64,000 nucleotides of DNA from Cryptomeria japonica (GCF_030272615.1 NC_081409.1:618063255-618127254), one strand, 5' to 3'. Counted from the first letter of the stretch, positions 1 to 13,855 are shown. A program made the numbers and translations. Notes: generated by a model from the sequence alone, not told the origin.

Positions 1-1550
1 GACAACACCTCGTGTGTAATGTGTTTTATTGTAAATGTGAATGCTTGAATGTGTGTTTAAATTGAATTTGTTAAATTTGTTAATTCCAAAAAGGAACATT
101 GTCATGTGTATTTAAGTATTGTGTATTTTTATGGTGTCACTTGACACTTGTGTTGTGAAGTGAGTTGGTAGTGACATGTCCCTTGGAGGGAATTTGTATA
201 ACCAATGCATTTTGCAAAATATCTTAGTGTGGTCCCAAGAGAGTCTTGGATAGAGAGCCATTAGAAATGTCAACTCAAGTTTGACCCGTAGGTAAACTTT
301 AGGTGAGTTTATAGAGGGTCATACTAACTCCTAAGGTTAGGTTAGGGGTATTTTTAAAGGTCCATATGTTATATCTATGGGTAAAGGTCAATTTTAACCA
401 TGTGTCCACTAACATGTGACTGTCAAGTCACCTCAAAAGTTGAGTTTTCCAAGATGGACGAAATTCAACTTTTGAGGATTTCTCCTAGGTTAGACAACCT
501 TCCAAATGAGTGATAGTTGCTCTTCCCCATTTTCTTTTACCTTGTTTAGTTACCTTTTTTAGAGAGCCTGTAATAGGTTGGGAAGACCATCCTATGAAAT
601 CTCACACTCTTTCCAAGAGGTTGGAAAGTCTAAGAAGAGTCTACTTAGGGAAGGGATTCAAACTTAGGATTTTGATCACCCACTCTCCATTTTTTGGAGA
701 CTTAGAATTCTTGTTGGAATTTTTGGTTTTTGGAGTTGCATTTCTAAGCTTTGGAAAGAAAATAATAGTGGATTGGGCAACTCTCCTTCAACCTTTCCTC
801 ATTCCAATTGCCAGATTAAGGTTGGTAGTATTTCTTCCTTGCATATTGCATTTTATTGTCATTGTGAAAGAAATATTGTATGTGCATTTTGTTTGTTGTT
901 TATGTAGATTGGGAAGTTCAGTTTTGGATTTCTTCCTTATGTTCTTTTTATGTGTTGTATGGTTTATGTATTTTGGGTGTTTCAAGGTCATACTCACCCT
1001 TGGGAGGGTAGAGTAACCTTCAGGGTAAAGGGTTGCTTGACAGCCTAAGAGTGCAAAGACTCTTTTCTTAGAAGAGAGAGATACACAAGGGTTATGGGAC
1101 CCTTGCTGCAATATTTTTATATTAATGCAAAGGGGGTCATAAGGGGAGATATGGGCTTGTATGCCATGGGGGACATAAGGGTATTTTAGGACAAGTATGC
1201 GACTTGTGATGATCTTTTTTTGGCAGCCTTGTAAAGGCATTGGTTTCTCCTTCTTGCAGATCTCCTCTAGGTACATGGTCCACCTTCACCCCACAAAAAA
1301 AATAGTCATTTGGTGACATTATTTATCCTTGGGTTGGGAGTTCAAGTGTTGTTGAGTTTTTTCTTGTTTTGTGTTTGAGATGTTTGTAACCCGTTTAGCT
1401 TTGGTTCTCCTAGCTCGGGGGTGGCTTCATGTAAGCCTAGGTTGGGAGGTGAGCCTCTATGGTCATATTCCAAGCTTTAATTGCAGGTTTCTTGTTGAAG
1501 TAGGAGAAGAGAGAAAGGATGTTATCCTTGTGGTAGAATTGAAGAAATGT
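1..1550. other. Left flank, no recognised gene
   Basis: I see no convincing gene, LTR pair or RNA gene here. A 168-residue open frame at 510-1016 on the plus strand is rich in Leu, Phe and Val but shows no domain I recognise and is probably chance. The stretch ends exactly where the left LTR of the gypsy element starts, so it is the pre-insertion host DNA or an older unidentified repeat. Confidence 0.5.
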
Positions 1551-3704
1551 TGATAGGGAGCTTGTTTGGTAAACACTCACAAAGATAGTTGCTCAAAAAG
1601 ATCAATTTATTGACTAAGGACTTGTAGAGTCTATTGTCTATGACTATCCAATATGTCCTATTGTTGTAATGCCAAGTCCTCCATGGTTTTCTTGCCTAGC
1701 AAACTCCCTTACCGGTGAAGATTCTTACCCATGCACAAAACTACTCAAGATACTTAACCCTTCCAACTACACTTGCTCACGCTTGGCTTTTGGGGCCTTC
1801 AAACTTTAGTTTCAATGTGTACTAGGGGTCTTCCACATGGAAATGTAGGGGCAGTAAGGTAATGTTCACCATTGAATGCTCATCATCTTGTTTTAGGTCT
1901 ATAACCCTCAACTTGCTCAAACTCAATAATAAGGCTCAACTACCCCAAATGAGGCTGCACACTGTCTATGGGTCCCAAGTACTCTTGTTGGACTATTTGA
2001 AAATTTTTCATTATGCTTGATAAACCTCCAAGTTCTATTTTCCCATCAGGTTCATGCATTCTACAAAAACTGTCATTTTGTTGTGTGTTATGCAAAAGAG
2101 CTACTAGACCGTGGAGGCCTAATTGGCCTTGTTTTGCTCCCTCTAGTCAACGATGGCCTTTTTAACCAAAAATAAAGTTTGGGATGATGTTTTAGGAGTG
2201 TATGCTCAAGGAGTTTTGAGGTTTAGCCCACTGTTAGTGTAGTTTTTAGACTATCCACTTTTTATGGCATAATTGGAGGGTTTGGTAGGGTTTTGAGTGC
2301 TTCTACCATAGTTACTCTCCTTCAAACTTGTTTCAAAATCCCTAGCTTCTTGGATACCTCTACCAAAAAATATTGAAGCTTTCCCTACCTTTGTTGGATA
2401 AGCATTATGCCAAACACTTGGCAAACAAGAAGAAAAACAGTCACTGTCACTGTCTTTTCACTGCCTTTTACCAGCCAACAACATTTTGTCTTTGGAACCT
2501 ACAAGAATGAAGAGTTTGGAAGATGGGAAGGTACCTAAATGAAGTATTAAATCATTTACACTCCACATATTAAATTTCCTTCAAGATACAAGGCATGGAT
2601 TATTCTCTTCAAGCATTCCATTTAGCAAATTGACAACAAATTTCACAAAAACAGTGAACTCACTGTTTTGTCTACAAAATGAGAATGATTATAAGGTGTA
2701 AGATATTATAATACATCAAGATAGTGTTTAAAATACTTGGTCACATGTCAAGACCTCTGCCTCAATGATTTGTCCATTTCAAATTACTTTTGGATGACAA
2801 TCTTGAGTTTTAATCATGAACTAGCCTAGTTGCTCCAACTTGCCTAGTTCAAACTCAAATGCATCTTCAAACCATTCTTCTGGCACAAAAAGAGAGGAAA
2901 GGACATTATATACACATGGTTCAACTTGGAAGAATCCATTGGAGGGATCATAGACCTGGATCAACCAAGTTGACACATTTTACAACTCCAAACCCCTGGC
3001 AGGGTAGCAAATACACAGTTTACAAATATTTTTGAATAAGCACCTTGCAGATGGAAAGATAATGAAAAAAATACATAAGAATCCTTATTACATAAACATC
3101 TCAACTTCCAAGAAGTTCCAGTATGGATTTGTACAGCTATAGTATGGACTGCCCTTCAAAAGGAACAAAAAACAGTCATAAAAGCCAAAAAAACTTGTTT
3201 TCTATTAAGTTACTCTTGCAAATACAATCACCAACCATTTACAAGGAAAAGGGAGGCCTTATATAGTTTCTCCAATTGGTTTCCATGCCCTTTTATGGAA
3301 AAGAGGCTTCAATAATTGCATTTTTCAAGAAAATGACATTTTTGACAACTTTCTTAAGCCAAATGACAACTTTTCTTGCTCACAAATGTATTTTTGACAA
3401 CCTAGCCTTATAAAATTGCCTAAACAAATTAGACATGCTTAGAAACACTAAAAAAACATGTTTCAATGCTCTTGAAACCATTAGGAGACCTTTTTGGTAA
3501 ATTTTCACATTTTTGCCAAAAATTGTCAACTCAAGGCCTGAAATGCAAGATTTGATCTCATAAGCCCAAAAGGAGATCAAGACCACTAAACATGATCCAA
3601 AAAAACCTAAAACAACAAAAACAACCTAACAAAATACTTTACAAACATAAAAGCATGAAAAACCCAAAAATGGGAGTTTGACTCAACTAGGTGCTCCTGC
3701 ACCA
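1551..3704 (-). repeat. Gypsy LTR, 3' copy in element orientation
   Basis: This 2154-bp direct repeat is the partner of 15035-17168. It lies beyond the polypurine tract, so it is the 3' LTR on the minus strand. Its terminal bases form the TG...CA boundary expected of LTRs. It contains only short chance ORFs. Confidence 0.9.
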
Positions 3705-3718
3705 TACTCCCCCAAAAA
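3705..3718 (-). other. Gypsy polypurine tract
   Basis: Read on the minus strand this is TTTTTGGGGGAGTA, immediately followed by the TG of the 3' LTR. Such a purine run primes plus-strand DNA synthesis in LTR retroelements. Position and composition both fit. Confidence 0.8.
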
Positions 3719-3726
3719 CAAACAAG

Positions 3727-6700
3727 TCAAGTGACTCCTTGAGGCAGCAAAGAAGGAATGCCAACTTTATGAAAGTCAAATTCAGGTATCCAAGTGGCCT
3801 CTAAGATAGGCTGATCCTTCCACTTGATGAGATGCTCCATGTAGGTGTGATTCCTTGTCTTTTTGAGAACTCTGGAGTCTAGAACTTGTTCAACTTGGGG
3901 AAAAGAAAGAGAAGGGAGAGATAGATCAGAAAGGGATTGAGAAACATCTGAAACTCTTTGAATCTCCTCAAGTGGCTACCCTTTGAAAGAAATCAGATCT
4001 ACAATATTAAAAATGGGGGACAAAGAAACATTAGTAGGCAAATCAACTTTATAAGCATTAGACCCATACTTAGCCAAGATCTTGCAAGGGCCTATCCTCC
4101 TCATCTGAAGCTTGCTTGGAACTCCCTTTTGTAGCCTTTCCTTATTCAAATGAACTATTACATAATCACCTATGGCAAGCTGAACATCTCTCTTTGTAGC
4201 ATCCACTCTTGCCTTGACTTTTTGAGAGGTGTCTTGGAGAGCTTGTCTCACTTGCTCATGAACCTCCTTCATGGAGTGAGCCATGTCATCTATTGTCCCA
4301 CTCTTATGATGCAAGTTAGTGATATCCCTTAACTCCATTATACCCCTTGGATGCATACCATAAACAACTTCAAATGGACTTTTACCTGTAGAGCGGTTAA
4401 CACTATCATTATAGGCATATTCTGCTTGATGAATGAGCTGATCCCAACTCTGCCCATAGTCCTTTGTCAAGTACCTAAGCACGTTTCCAAGAGACCTGTT
4501 CACAACTTCAGTTTGGCCATCAGTTTGTGGATGATAAGCTAAACCAAAAGAGAGATTAGTACCCAATCTCTTCCACAATGTTTTCCAGAAATGACCAAGA
4601 AACTTCACATCCCTATTTGAAACAATGCTAGTAGGTAAGCCATGAATTCTAACAACTTCTTTGAAAAACAAATAGGCAATATGACTTGCAGCATGTATTG
4701 TTTTGCAAGGAATGAAGTGAACCATCTTGCTGAATCTATCAACTACTACAAAGATGCTATCAAATCTTGCTTGAGTTCTAGGTAATCCTACTACAAAATC
4801 CATGATAATGCAATCCCAAGGCCTATGTGGAATGGGAAGAGGCTAATATAAACCAACATTAGAGGAGTTACCTTTTACTTTCTGGCATACCAAGCACTGC
4901 TCAACATACCTCCTGATGTCTCTCTGCATCTTAGGACAATAATAGAACCTTTGAACTAGCTCTAAGGTCTTATTGAGACCAAAATGTCCACTTAAGCACC
5001 CATTGTGCTTCTCTTGAATGAGGTTCTCTCTCATAGAACCCTGTGGAACACACAACTGTCCACCCCTGAATAACAAACCATCCTGCAAAGTGAAATTAGC
5101 ATATGCACCATGGAAGTTATTCTCAAAATATTTACAAACTTTATAAGCTTCAGCAAAATCATTATCAGTAGGATACATGTCCCTGAAACTATCAATACCA
5201 ATGCTTTGAACTTGAATCTCATGAATAGTTAACAATCTTCTACTCAAAGCATCCGCTACTTTATTCAACCGACCCTTCTTATGCTTAAGAGTAAAAGTGT
5301 AAGCTTGTAAATATTCTACCCATTTAACATGCCTATGATTCAGTTTATCCCGTGAGTTCAAGAAACTGAGTGCCTGATTATATGTGTATACAATAAAATC
5401 TTTAGGAAGAAGATAGTGTCTCCATTTCCTAAGTGCTTGTACTAATGCATAAAGTTCTAAATCATAGGATGAGTACTTTTTCTTTGCATCATTCAATTTC
5501 TCACTAAAAAATGCAACTGGTCTATTTTCTTGACTTAAAACAGCTCCTACTGCAATATTACTAACATCACATTCAATAGTAAAAAGCTTATCAAAACTAG
5601 GCAAAATGAGCATTGGTTGAGTAGCTACTTTAGTTTTTAGTAATTCAAACCCCTTATTTTCTGCACTTGTCCATTGAAACTTTACCTTGACACCCCCTTT
5701 GATGGTTTCCAACATTGGAGCACAAATCTCACTGAATCCCCTGATGAATTTCCTATTAAACTGAGCCAAACCATGGAAGCTTCTGACATCGCTGGCTGTC
5801 TTAGGAGTTGGCCAACTGGTTATTGCTGCAACTTTTGAGTGATCCATTTTCAGATTGCCTCCTGATACAACAAAACCAAGATAGACCAATTCTTGCTTCA
5901 TAAAATCACATTTCTCAAGATTAATGGTTAGCTGTTCATCAGATAACTATTTCAAAACATTAGATAAATGCTGTAAGTGCCCTTCCTTAGTCTTGCTGAA
6001 AATAAGAATATCATCTAAATATACTACAACAAATTTGCCAATGAAATCATGTAAAACTTCATTCATGAGCCTCATGAATGTGCTGGGAGCATTAGAGAGT
6101 CCAAAAGGCATGACTAGCCATTCATAGAGACCCTCATTTGTTTTGAAAGCTATCTTCCACTCATCCCCCTCTTTGATTCTTATCTGATAACCACTCTTCA
6201 AATCTATCTTACTGAAATACTATGCACCCCCCAAACAATCCATCAAATCCTCTATCTCGGGTATGGGAAATCTGTATCTGATGGTGATTTTGTTTATGCC
6301 TCTGGAATCTGTACAAAGTCTCCAAGTTCCACCCTTCTTAAATGCCAACACTGTAGGTATTGCACAAGGACTAATGCTTTTCCTAATCAACCCTTGGTCT
6401 AAGAGTTCTTGTATTTGTCTTGCTACCTCTTTGTTTTGGTTAGGGGTCATCTTGTAGACTACTTTATTGGGCAAAGAGGCTCTAGGAATGAAGTCAATTT
6501 GATGGCTAATGACTCTAGGAGGTGGTAAGGCTGCAGGTGTACCATCACTGATTATTTGTTTGAAGTTATCAAGGATTTGCTGCACTTCATATGGTATCTC
6601 AACTTTCTTGTCTACCTTTTCTTCCTTAGGCTTCACTATGAGTGCAAATCCTACTCCTTCACCCTCTTCTAGTGTTTTTATTAACTCTTTCTCATTCACT

Positions 6701-8227
6701 AACAAGATGTTAGGCACCTTATTGCTTCTCTCTCCTTGTTCAATGAGGGATTGAATCTGATAGCTTACTCCATCTTTCTGAAAAGAATAGGAGTTTCTTT
6801 CCCCATCATGCTATTCTTTTCGGTCAAACTGCCATGGTCTACCCAACAACAGGTGGCAAGCATCCATAGGAAGGATGTCACATAGGATCCTATCTACATA
6901 TCCCCCAATGTGGAAATCTACCCAAGCTTGCTCATTTACCAACACATGTTGTCCCTTATTCAACCAGGTGACTTTGTATGGCTCCTTGTGTTGTATCCTA
7001 GGTAGTTTCAATTTACTTACTGCTTCTTCTGATATGATGTTATCTATGGATCCTGAATCTATGATCACCTTACACACCTTTCCCATGATTTTACACTTAA
7101 TCCTAAAGAATTCTCTTCTCTGTGAGGCCTCTATACTATGTGGCTTCTTCATTAACACTCTCTTGATCATCAAACTCTCACCATCTTTTGAAGCTAGGTG
7201 GTTCAATGCTGAAGTTTTGGTATTACCTCCATCTTCTTGATCATAGTTTACTCTCTTTTCACCTCCATAGGATGAACTAGGCTTCTCTAGGCATCTATAG
7301 GTAGGGTGGCCTAACTTTTGGCAGTTGTAGCATTTCATGGTTGAGAAGTAGGACCCTCTCCCTGGTCCATTAGATCTACCCCTACTCGAGTTGCTTGATC
7401 CCCTACCCCTATAGTTGGGTTTGCTCTGAGAATCCCCACTTTGCTTAATAAGCTTAGATTCTCCCTAGGACCGTTGATCTATGTTTCTTCCCCCAAAACT
7501 GCCTCTATGGCCTCTACCATCTCTTCCCCTACCTCTTCCTCTATTGTTTTTTTCTTGTTTTCTTCTACCTTTCTCTTCCACCTTAAGTGCCAATTGATAA
7601 CACTTGTGTACGGTTTGTGGGCACAACAAGCTCATCTCTTCTTGGATGTTCCACCTTAACCCATTTAAGTACCTTGCCACTTTGATACTCTCATCCTCTA
7701 CTACTCTGGATCTCATACATAGTTTCTGAAACTTTTCAGTGTAGCTGCTGACATCTAGGTCTTTTTTGTCTCAAGTTTTGTCTTTTTTTGTGAAGTTGTA
7801 TCTCATAGCTTCAAGAAGGCAGGTCTCTTTGATTTTGGCTACCATTGCCTTCTAGGTGGCTAGTGGTTGCTTGCCTACTTTCACCATTTCCTCTTGGATG
7901 AATTTCCACCATGTTAAGGCTGCCCCTCTCAGCCTTGATTTTTCCACCTTGACCTTTTGTGCTTCAATTACTCCATCACACTCAAAATGGTTTTCTAACC
8001 CTTCAATCCACTCTATTAGAGCATCTGGATCCATCTTCCCACTGAAAAGAGGCACTCCTTCTAAGGTCTTAGCACTCATATCTCTCAAGGCTTTCAAGAA
8101 TGGTTCTTTCTCAATGATAGGGTCGGGCATGGGGACTTCATCCTCTATTACCATCATTTTACCCTGATCTCCAACCTTATCCTGGACTTCTTCAGTTTTG
8201 ACTACTACTTCAGCTAGTTTCATTGCT
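3727..8227 (-). pseudogene. Gypsy gag-pol polyprotein, nonsense-riddled but frame-preserved
   Basis: A single frame runs the whole length on the minus strand without a net frameshift. It contains: a gag region (8227-7470) with an Arg/Gly-rich tail; a CX2CX4HX4C zinc knuckle just after 7338 (CYNCQKLGHPTYRC); an aspartic protease with VIIDSG; a reverse transcriptase with [11 protein letters not shown] (about 6035); RNase H; integrase with an HHCC zinc site ending CLVCQK and a D-D-E core (from about 4803); and a chromodomain (about 3890-3740, WKDQPILEATW). Eight in-frame stops occur, at 7852, 7771, 7465, 6811, 6220, 5947, 4843 and 3976. Seven are TAG and one TGA; several sit where CAG (Gln) or TGG (Trp) is expected. 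One integrase motif reads SNRD where SDRD is usual. The normal product would copy and insert the element; this copy cannot make it. The first 28 codons lie beyond the copia insertion at 14900-14982. Confidence 0.92.
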
Positions 8228-8232
8228 AGTTG
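8228..8232 (+). repeat. Target-site duplication of the copia element (left copy)
   Basis: AGTTG here is repeated at 14900-14904, directly outside the two copia LTRs. When one copy and the copia element are set aside, the gypsy gag frame reads through in register, confirming the insertion point. Confidence 0.93.
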
Positions 8233-9289
8233 TGTTGGTATTTTGGTATGGTTTTGTCATTGATGTCAACACCTGCTAAATACACCTACTTTGGAGACCT
8301 AGTAACATTCACCGACAATCAGTAAACTGTTCAACAATCACTAGTATATAGTTAACTGGCAGGATATAATGTTCACCGGTACCTACAATGACATGGAAGA
8401 CACTTGGTAATGTCGAAGACATCATGTGGACACTTTTCCTTGAAGTAATATCATTGGTATATTCTTATTTGCATATTTTCTTTCACCGGCAAATAGGTCC
8501 AGGTTATCTAGGGTTACACTGACAGGTTTATCTTTTCCAAATCAGCATGGCACGCTATGGAGATGATTTATTATTGTTGTAAATGCATTAAGCCGACATG
8601 TTCAATCGATTATTGCATCGGTTATTGTATTACTTGTAAAATATTTTATTGTAATATCTTGTAGAGCCAACCTACTAAAATTGGTCTTAGGGTATGGTAT
8701 ACATGTAAGATCTTATTTGTAAGATCAAGTGTGGAATGTGAAAAAGAATTGTAAGAAGGTATATGTGAGATTAAGCAGAGGTATACACGAAGACATCATT
8801 TGAAGGTGAAGCTAGGTTTTTGTAGAAGCATATTAGCAGTACACCAGTACTGAATCCAACATATGAAGATGCTATCTTGTGGAGTACATTCTCATTGGAT
8901 TTAACCATCCATCTATAGTCAGTGTGACTCCCATTTGTGTTTGAGCAGTGAGCTCCAGGCTGTTGGCCTTTCTACATGTGTAGACCCCTCTTGTACACTT
9001 ACTATCTACAGTAGTATTATCTGATTGTGGGTAAGGTTTCCCATCGTGGTTTTTCCCCTTACAGGGTTTCCACATACAAATATTTGTGTCATGTGTTGTG
9101 GTTGACTTTGTGCTTATGTTTCATGCATTAATTCTTACCGGTACAACATTTCCTATTTACACTGTTTACCGACACAATTAACTGTCTTACCGGTATTAAG
9201 CAATAAGTTGGTTAATAAGATTTTGGTTTGAATTTATTAAGAAAACTGATTCACCCCCCCCCCCCTCTCAGTTGTCCCTGGGACCTACA
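8233..9289 (+). repeat. Copia 5' LTR
   Basis: This is the left copy of the direct repeat pair with 13856-14899. Its end carries a long C run (about 9254-9266) just before CTCTCAGTTG. It contains several ACCGGT or ACCGGC motifs, and decayed versions such as ACTAGT where the other LTR keeps ACCGGT. Confidence 0.93.
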
Positions 9290-9291
9290 AT

Positions 9292-9304
9292 TGGTATCAG
9301 AGCC
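9292..9304 (+). other. Copia primer-binding site (tRNA-iMet)
   Basis: TGGTATCAGAGCC matches the complement of the 3' end of plant initiator tRNA-Met and lies two bases after the 5' LTR, as expected for priming minus-strand DNA. Confidence 0.92.
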
Positions 9305-9346
9305 TAGTCCTCTTTTTGCAGGAGTTTAACAACTTGAGGAGATCCA

Positions 9347-12300
9347 ATGTCTACTAATTATTTTAGGAAGGACAGTCCTAAACTTGATGGAACCAACTAT
9401 GGAATATGGAAAATCAGAATGGAGACACATCTGAATTGCATTGGTAAAGACATCTGGGAAGTTACTAAGAATGGTTATACTGCTGTTGTAGCTGGTCATC
9501 CTGCTCCTATTACTCTAGGTAAAGATGAAGAAAATGATTGCAAAGCAAGAGAAGCACTTTTGAGCGCATTATCAGATCAAAAAATCATGGGATTATCAGA
9601 TAGATCTACTGCAAAAGCTATTTGGGATCATTTGGAAACACTGAATGAAGGGGATTCCACAGTCAAAATTGCAAAACTTGAAAGCTTCCGAGTCAGGTAT
9701 GAACATCTGAAAATGGAAGAAGATGAAAGAATTTATGCTTTTATGGAAAGAGTAAATGAAATTGTTTTAGGTATCAAATGTTGTGGAGGAACCTTGAGTG
9801 AAGATGAGATTGTTTCAAAAATCTTAAGAGGTTTGCCACTGACATATAAAATGAAGGTTACTACTATTAATGAGCTGAGAACAATGCCTAATACATCAGT
9901 AACTAGGGATACATTGATTGGAAAACTTTCAGCTTTTGCAATAGAGGAATTTGGTCCTGTTGCTATAAAAACTGATTTGGCCTTCAAAGCATCAACATCA
10001 TCTGCTCCATCTTTTGACAAATCAGACTAGAGAGCCTTTTATGCAAGAGAACTTGAAGAAACCAGGAAGGAGAATGAAGAGCTTGAAGAACTTGAAGCAC
10101 TATTTGCAAGAAAAATGCCAAAAGGTCCAATTGGAAGTAAGTATGAAGGTAAAGCACCCTTTAAATGTTTCAATTGCAATAAAATTGGTCATATGGCTTC
10201 AAGATGCCCTGATAGACATGCTAGACTAAGAGAAGAAGCTAGAAGGACATACAAACCTAATCCTGAATATCATAGATATAGATTTAAGAAAAACAAAGAT
10301 AAATCCTGTTACATTGTTGATGAAGGTGTGACTAATGATTCTGATGAGGATCCAGCAGACAATGGATGGGTCTTTGTTTCTATAACAGAAGATCAACCGG
10401 TACCTATTGCTCCATCGGTAGAACAAGCCCTAGCAGCTAAAGTTGAATCAAAGGATGAATGGATTATTGACTCAGGATGCTCACATCACATGACTGGAGA
10501 CAAAGACAAATTCTTGAACTTTCAAGAATACAATGGAGGTTTAGTAAGATTCAGAGATGACAAAGCCTGTTCAATCAAAGGTAAGGGTTCAATATCTCTT
10601 GATGGTAAACATAACACTGACAATGTTTACTATGTTGAAGGATTAAAACATAATCTTGTAAGTGTTGGTCAATTAGTTGAGAAAGGTTTTCAGTTACAAT
10701 TTAAAAATGGAAAATGCAAAATCATGAATAGAACTGGTTTGGAAATTGCAACTGGTAATCAGACTAGAGGTAATATCTTTCATTTGAATAATAGTGAAAA
10801 GGCATGCTTAATTGCTCATATAGATGAAAGTTGGCTATGGCATAAAAGACCATGTCATGTAAATTTTGATTGCATCGTAAAAATCAGTACTTCTAAGGCA
10901 GTTAGAGATCTACCTAAAATTGTGAAACCTCAGCATACAATTTGCAAGGAATGTCAATTTGGAAAACAGGTTAGAGCTAGTTTCAAAAGTATTCCAGAAA
11001 AATCCAATAATTCTCTTGATTTAATTCACACTGATTTATGTGGTCCGGCTAGAACTAAAAGCTTACAAGGTGATAGATATTTCATGCTAATTATTGATGA
11101 TTATTCTAGAATGTGTTGGGTTACTTTTCTCAGGGAAAAATCAGAAGCACTTGGGAAGTTCAAACTATTCAAAGCAATGGTTGAAAATGAAACTGGTAAG
11201 AAAATTAAATGTTTAAGATCAGATCAAGGAGGTGAATTCACATCTAGAGATTTCAATACATTATGTGAAGTGAATGGAATCAAAAGACAGTTATCAGCAC
11301 CTCAGACACCACAACAAAATAGAGTTGTTGAAAGGAAAAACAAAACTATTTTGGATGCAGCAAGAAGTATGTTATCAGAAGCAAATCTACCACATGTGTA
11401 CTGGAGAGAGGTAGTAAGCACTGCTATCTATACATTCAACAAAGTTCACATCAAAGGTGAAACCGGTAAGATCCCTCATGAACTATGGTTTGGTAATACT
11501 CCTACACTTAAGTATTTCAGAATTTTTGGAAGTAAATGTTATATTAGAAGAGATGAGTATATTGGCAAGTTTGATCCTAGAAGTGATGAAGGAATATTTC
11601 TTGGTTATTCATCTAAGAGTAAAGCTTATAGATGTTTTAATAAAAGATTACAGAAAATTGTTGAGAGTACAAATGTAAAGATTGATGAACAATTCGGAGG
11701 AACTTCAAGGTATATAGACTCTGAACCGGTAACAGAAATTATGACAAATGAACCAACAGTAAATCCACTGGTACAGAATAATGACCCAGTTACTTCGGTA
11801 TCATCAGAGGATACCACAGTAATTGAAGAACAACAACAGACTAAGACACCCCGGTATGTAAGACTGAGTCATTCTGAAGATCAGATAATTGGAAGCAAAT
11901 TTAAAGGAGTCATGACAAGAGGAAGATTGGAAAATGAAGAGGTATGTCTTATTTCTCAAATTGAACCATTATCTATCAATGAGGCATGCAAAGATAAATT
12001 TTGGATTAAAGCTATGGAAGAAGAATTAGGACAAATTGAGAAAAATAATACTTGGACATTAGTTCCCCGACCTGAAAATAAAAATGTAATTGGAACCAAA
12101 TGGGTATTTAGAAACAAACTCAATGAAGATGGTAAGGTTGTCAGGAATAAAGCAAAACTAGTGTGTAAGGGATATTCTCAGAAGGAAGGAGTTGATTACA
12201 ATGAAACCTTTACACCGGTAGCCAGAATTGAAGCAGTTAGGTTATTCTTAGCCTTTGCAGCTCACAAGGATTACAAAGTTTATCAAATGGATATTAAATG

Positions 12301-13500
12301 TGCATTTTTGAATGGAGATCTTGAAGAAGAAGTTTATATTGAACAACCTGATGGATTTTCTTTGACAGATAACAATGATATGGTTTGCAGATTAAGAAAA
12401 GCTCTGTATGGACTAAAACAAGCTCCAAGAGCCTGGTATGCAAGATTGGATAAGTATCTCTTAAAAATTGGTTTTACTAAAGGAAATGCAGATAGCAATT
12501 TATATTACAAAGTAACTAATGATGACATATTTTGATTATGGAAGTATTTGTTGATGATATAATCTTTGGAGGAGAAGATGGATTATGCAAAGAATTTTCT
12601 CTTAAAATGCAGCATGAATTTGAAATGTCTATGATTGGAGAAATAAAATTCTTTTTAGGATTGCAGATTTTACAGACTGTTAAAGACATATTTTTGAGTC
12701 AATCTAAGTACTTGAAAGAACTACTCAATAAATTTGGGATGGAGAACTCTAAACCGGTAAGCACACCTATGACTACAAATGACAAATTATCTCAAAGGGA
12801 TGAATCTACACCTGTTAATCCAACTAGATACAAATCTATGATAGGAGGTTTACTGTATTTGACACAAACCGGACCTGATATTATGAATGCAGTATGTATA
12901 GTTTCTATATTTCAGAGTAATCCTAAGGAAAATCATGAATCAGCAGTAAAAAGGATTTTCCGGTACTTACAAGGCACAACAAATCTTGGATTATGGTATC
13001 CTAAAGATGAAAATTTTGATCTATATGCATACACATATGCAAATTGGGCAGGAGATGTGGATGATAGAAAGAGCACCACTGGAGGAGCATTCTTTCTTGG
13101 AAAGAGATTAGTTTCTTGGTTAAGTAAGAAATAGAGTTGTACATCTTTATCAACAGCAGAATTAGAATATGTTGCAGCAGCAACAAACTGTACACAGGTA
13201 CTTTGGCTTAAACAAATGTTGAAAGACATAAAGGTAAAATGAAAGGAACCTATTACTATATATTGTGATAACACTGCAACAATTGATATATCTAAGAATC
13301 CAGTATTACATTCTAAAACAAAACATGTTTCTATTAAACTGAATTTTCTAAGGGAAAAAGTTGAAGAAAAAGAAATAAAACTGGTTTATGTGAATACTAA
13401 AGAACAACTTGCAGATATTTTTACAAAACCTTTGCCTAAGGAAACCTTTGAGTATCTCAGAGATCAGCTCGGAGTCCTACCTCCACCGGTAGAGACTTAG
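9347..13500 (+). pseudogene. Copia gag-pol polyprotein, broken
   Basis: The start at 9347 (MSTNYFRKDSPKLDG) opens a UBN2-type gag. A stop at 10028 (TAG) is followed in the same frame by a coiled-coil stretch and a CX2CX4HX4C knuckle ([14 protein letters not shown], ~10166). Protease shows [13 protein letters not shown]. Integrase shows an HHCC site (CKECQFGK) and the D-D-E core ([15 protein letters not shown], an ERKN glutamate). Reverse transcriptase runs from [11 protein letters not shown] to the catalytic FVDD (~12545). RNase H ends with ADIFTKPLP. A one-base loss in a T run near 12532 shifts the frame; further stops are at 13132 (TAG) and 13241 (TGA). The intended frame ends at 13500. Domain order proves Ty1/copia. 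Four lesions make this copy non-coding, though it is much less eroded than the surrounding gypsy. Confidence 0.94.
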
Positions 13501-13855
13501 ACAGTTGATGATTGTCATCAACTGGCAGAATTAAATGGACAAATCTTTTATTCCGGTATTTGATGAGAAAGCTACTTCTCAGGGGGAGTAGTTGGTATAT
13601 TGAATTGATTGGTATTTTGTATGAACTTGACCTTTTTGTGACTTTGGCATTTGATGTCAAAGGGGGAGAGATATATGGAAAAATACATTATCTTCTTGAG
13701 GAGAAATTGGTATGAGAGATTGATATTAAAAATAAATCTTTGGGTAAACACATATTACTCCTAGGGGGAGAATTGGTTTTTGTACTTGGCATTTCTATTT
13801 TGGCACTTTGATGGTTTTTCCATCTTGTGTTGCCATCAATGCCAAAGGGGAAGAT
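13501..13855 (+). other. Copia 3' untranslated tail with repeated polypurine tracts
   Basis: Between the end of pol and the 3' LTR there are four purine-rich tracts: CTCAGGGGGAGTAG (~13578), TCAAAGGGGGAGAGAT (~13656), CCTAGGGGGAGAATT (~13760) and CCAAAGGGGAAGAT (13842-13855). The last abuts the LTR and is the expected active tract. The phrase on a 'mind-the-gap' basis is that the others are extra copies in similar local context (GATGTCAAAGG and ATCAATGCCAAAGG). No coding potential is visible. Confidence 0.75.

Noticed and set aside
510-1016. 168-residue ORF, possible membrane protein
   Set aside because: Hydrophobic composition comes from T-rich DNA; there is no start context, domain or partner, and an overlapping antisense ORF is equally long.
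3976-7852. TAG codons as programmed readthrough or stop reassignment in the gypsy element
   Set aside because: There are seven TAGs spread through gag, protease, RT and integrase plus a TGA; a real readthrough site would be single and at the gag-pol border. Decay explains them better.
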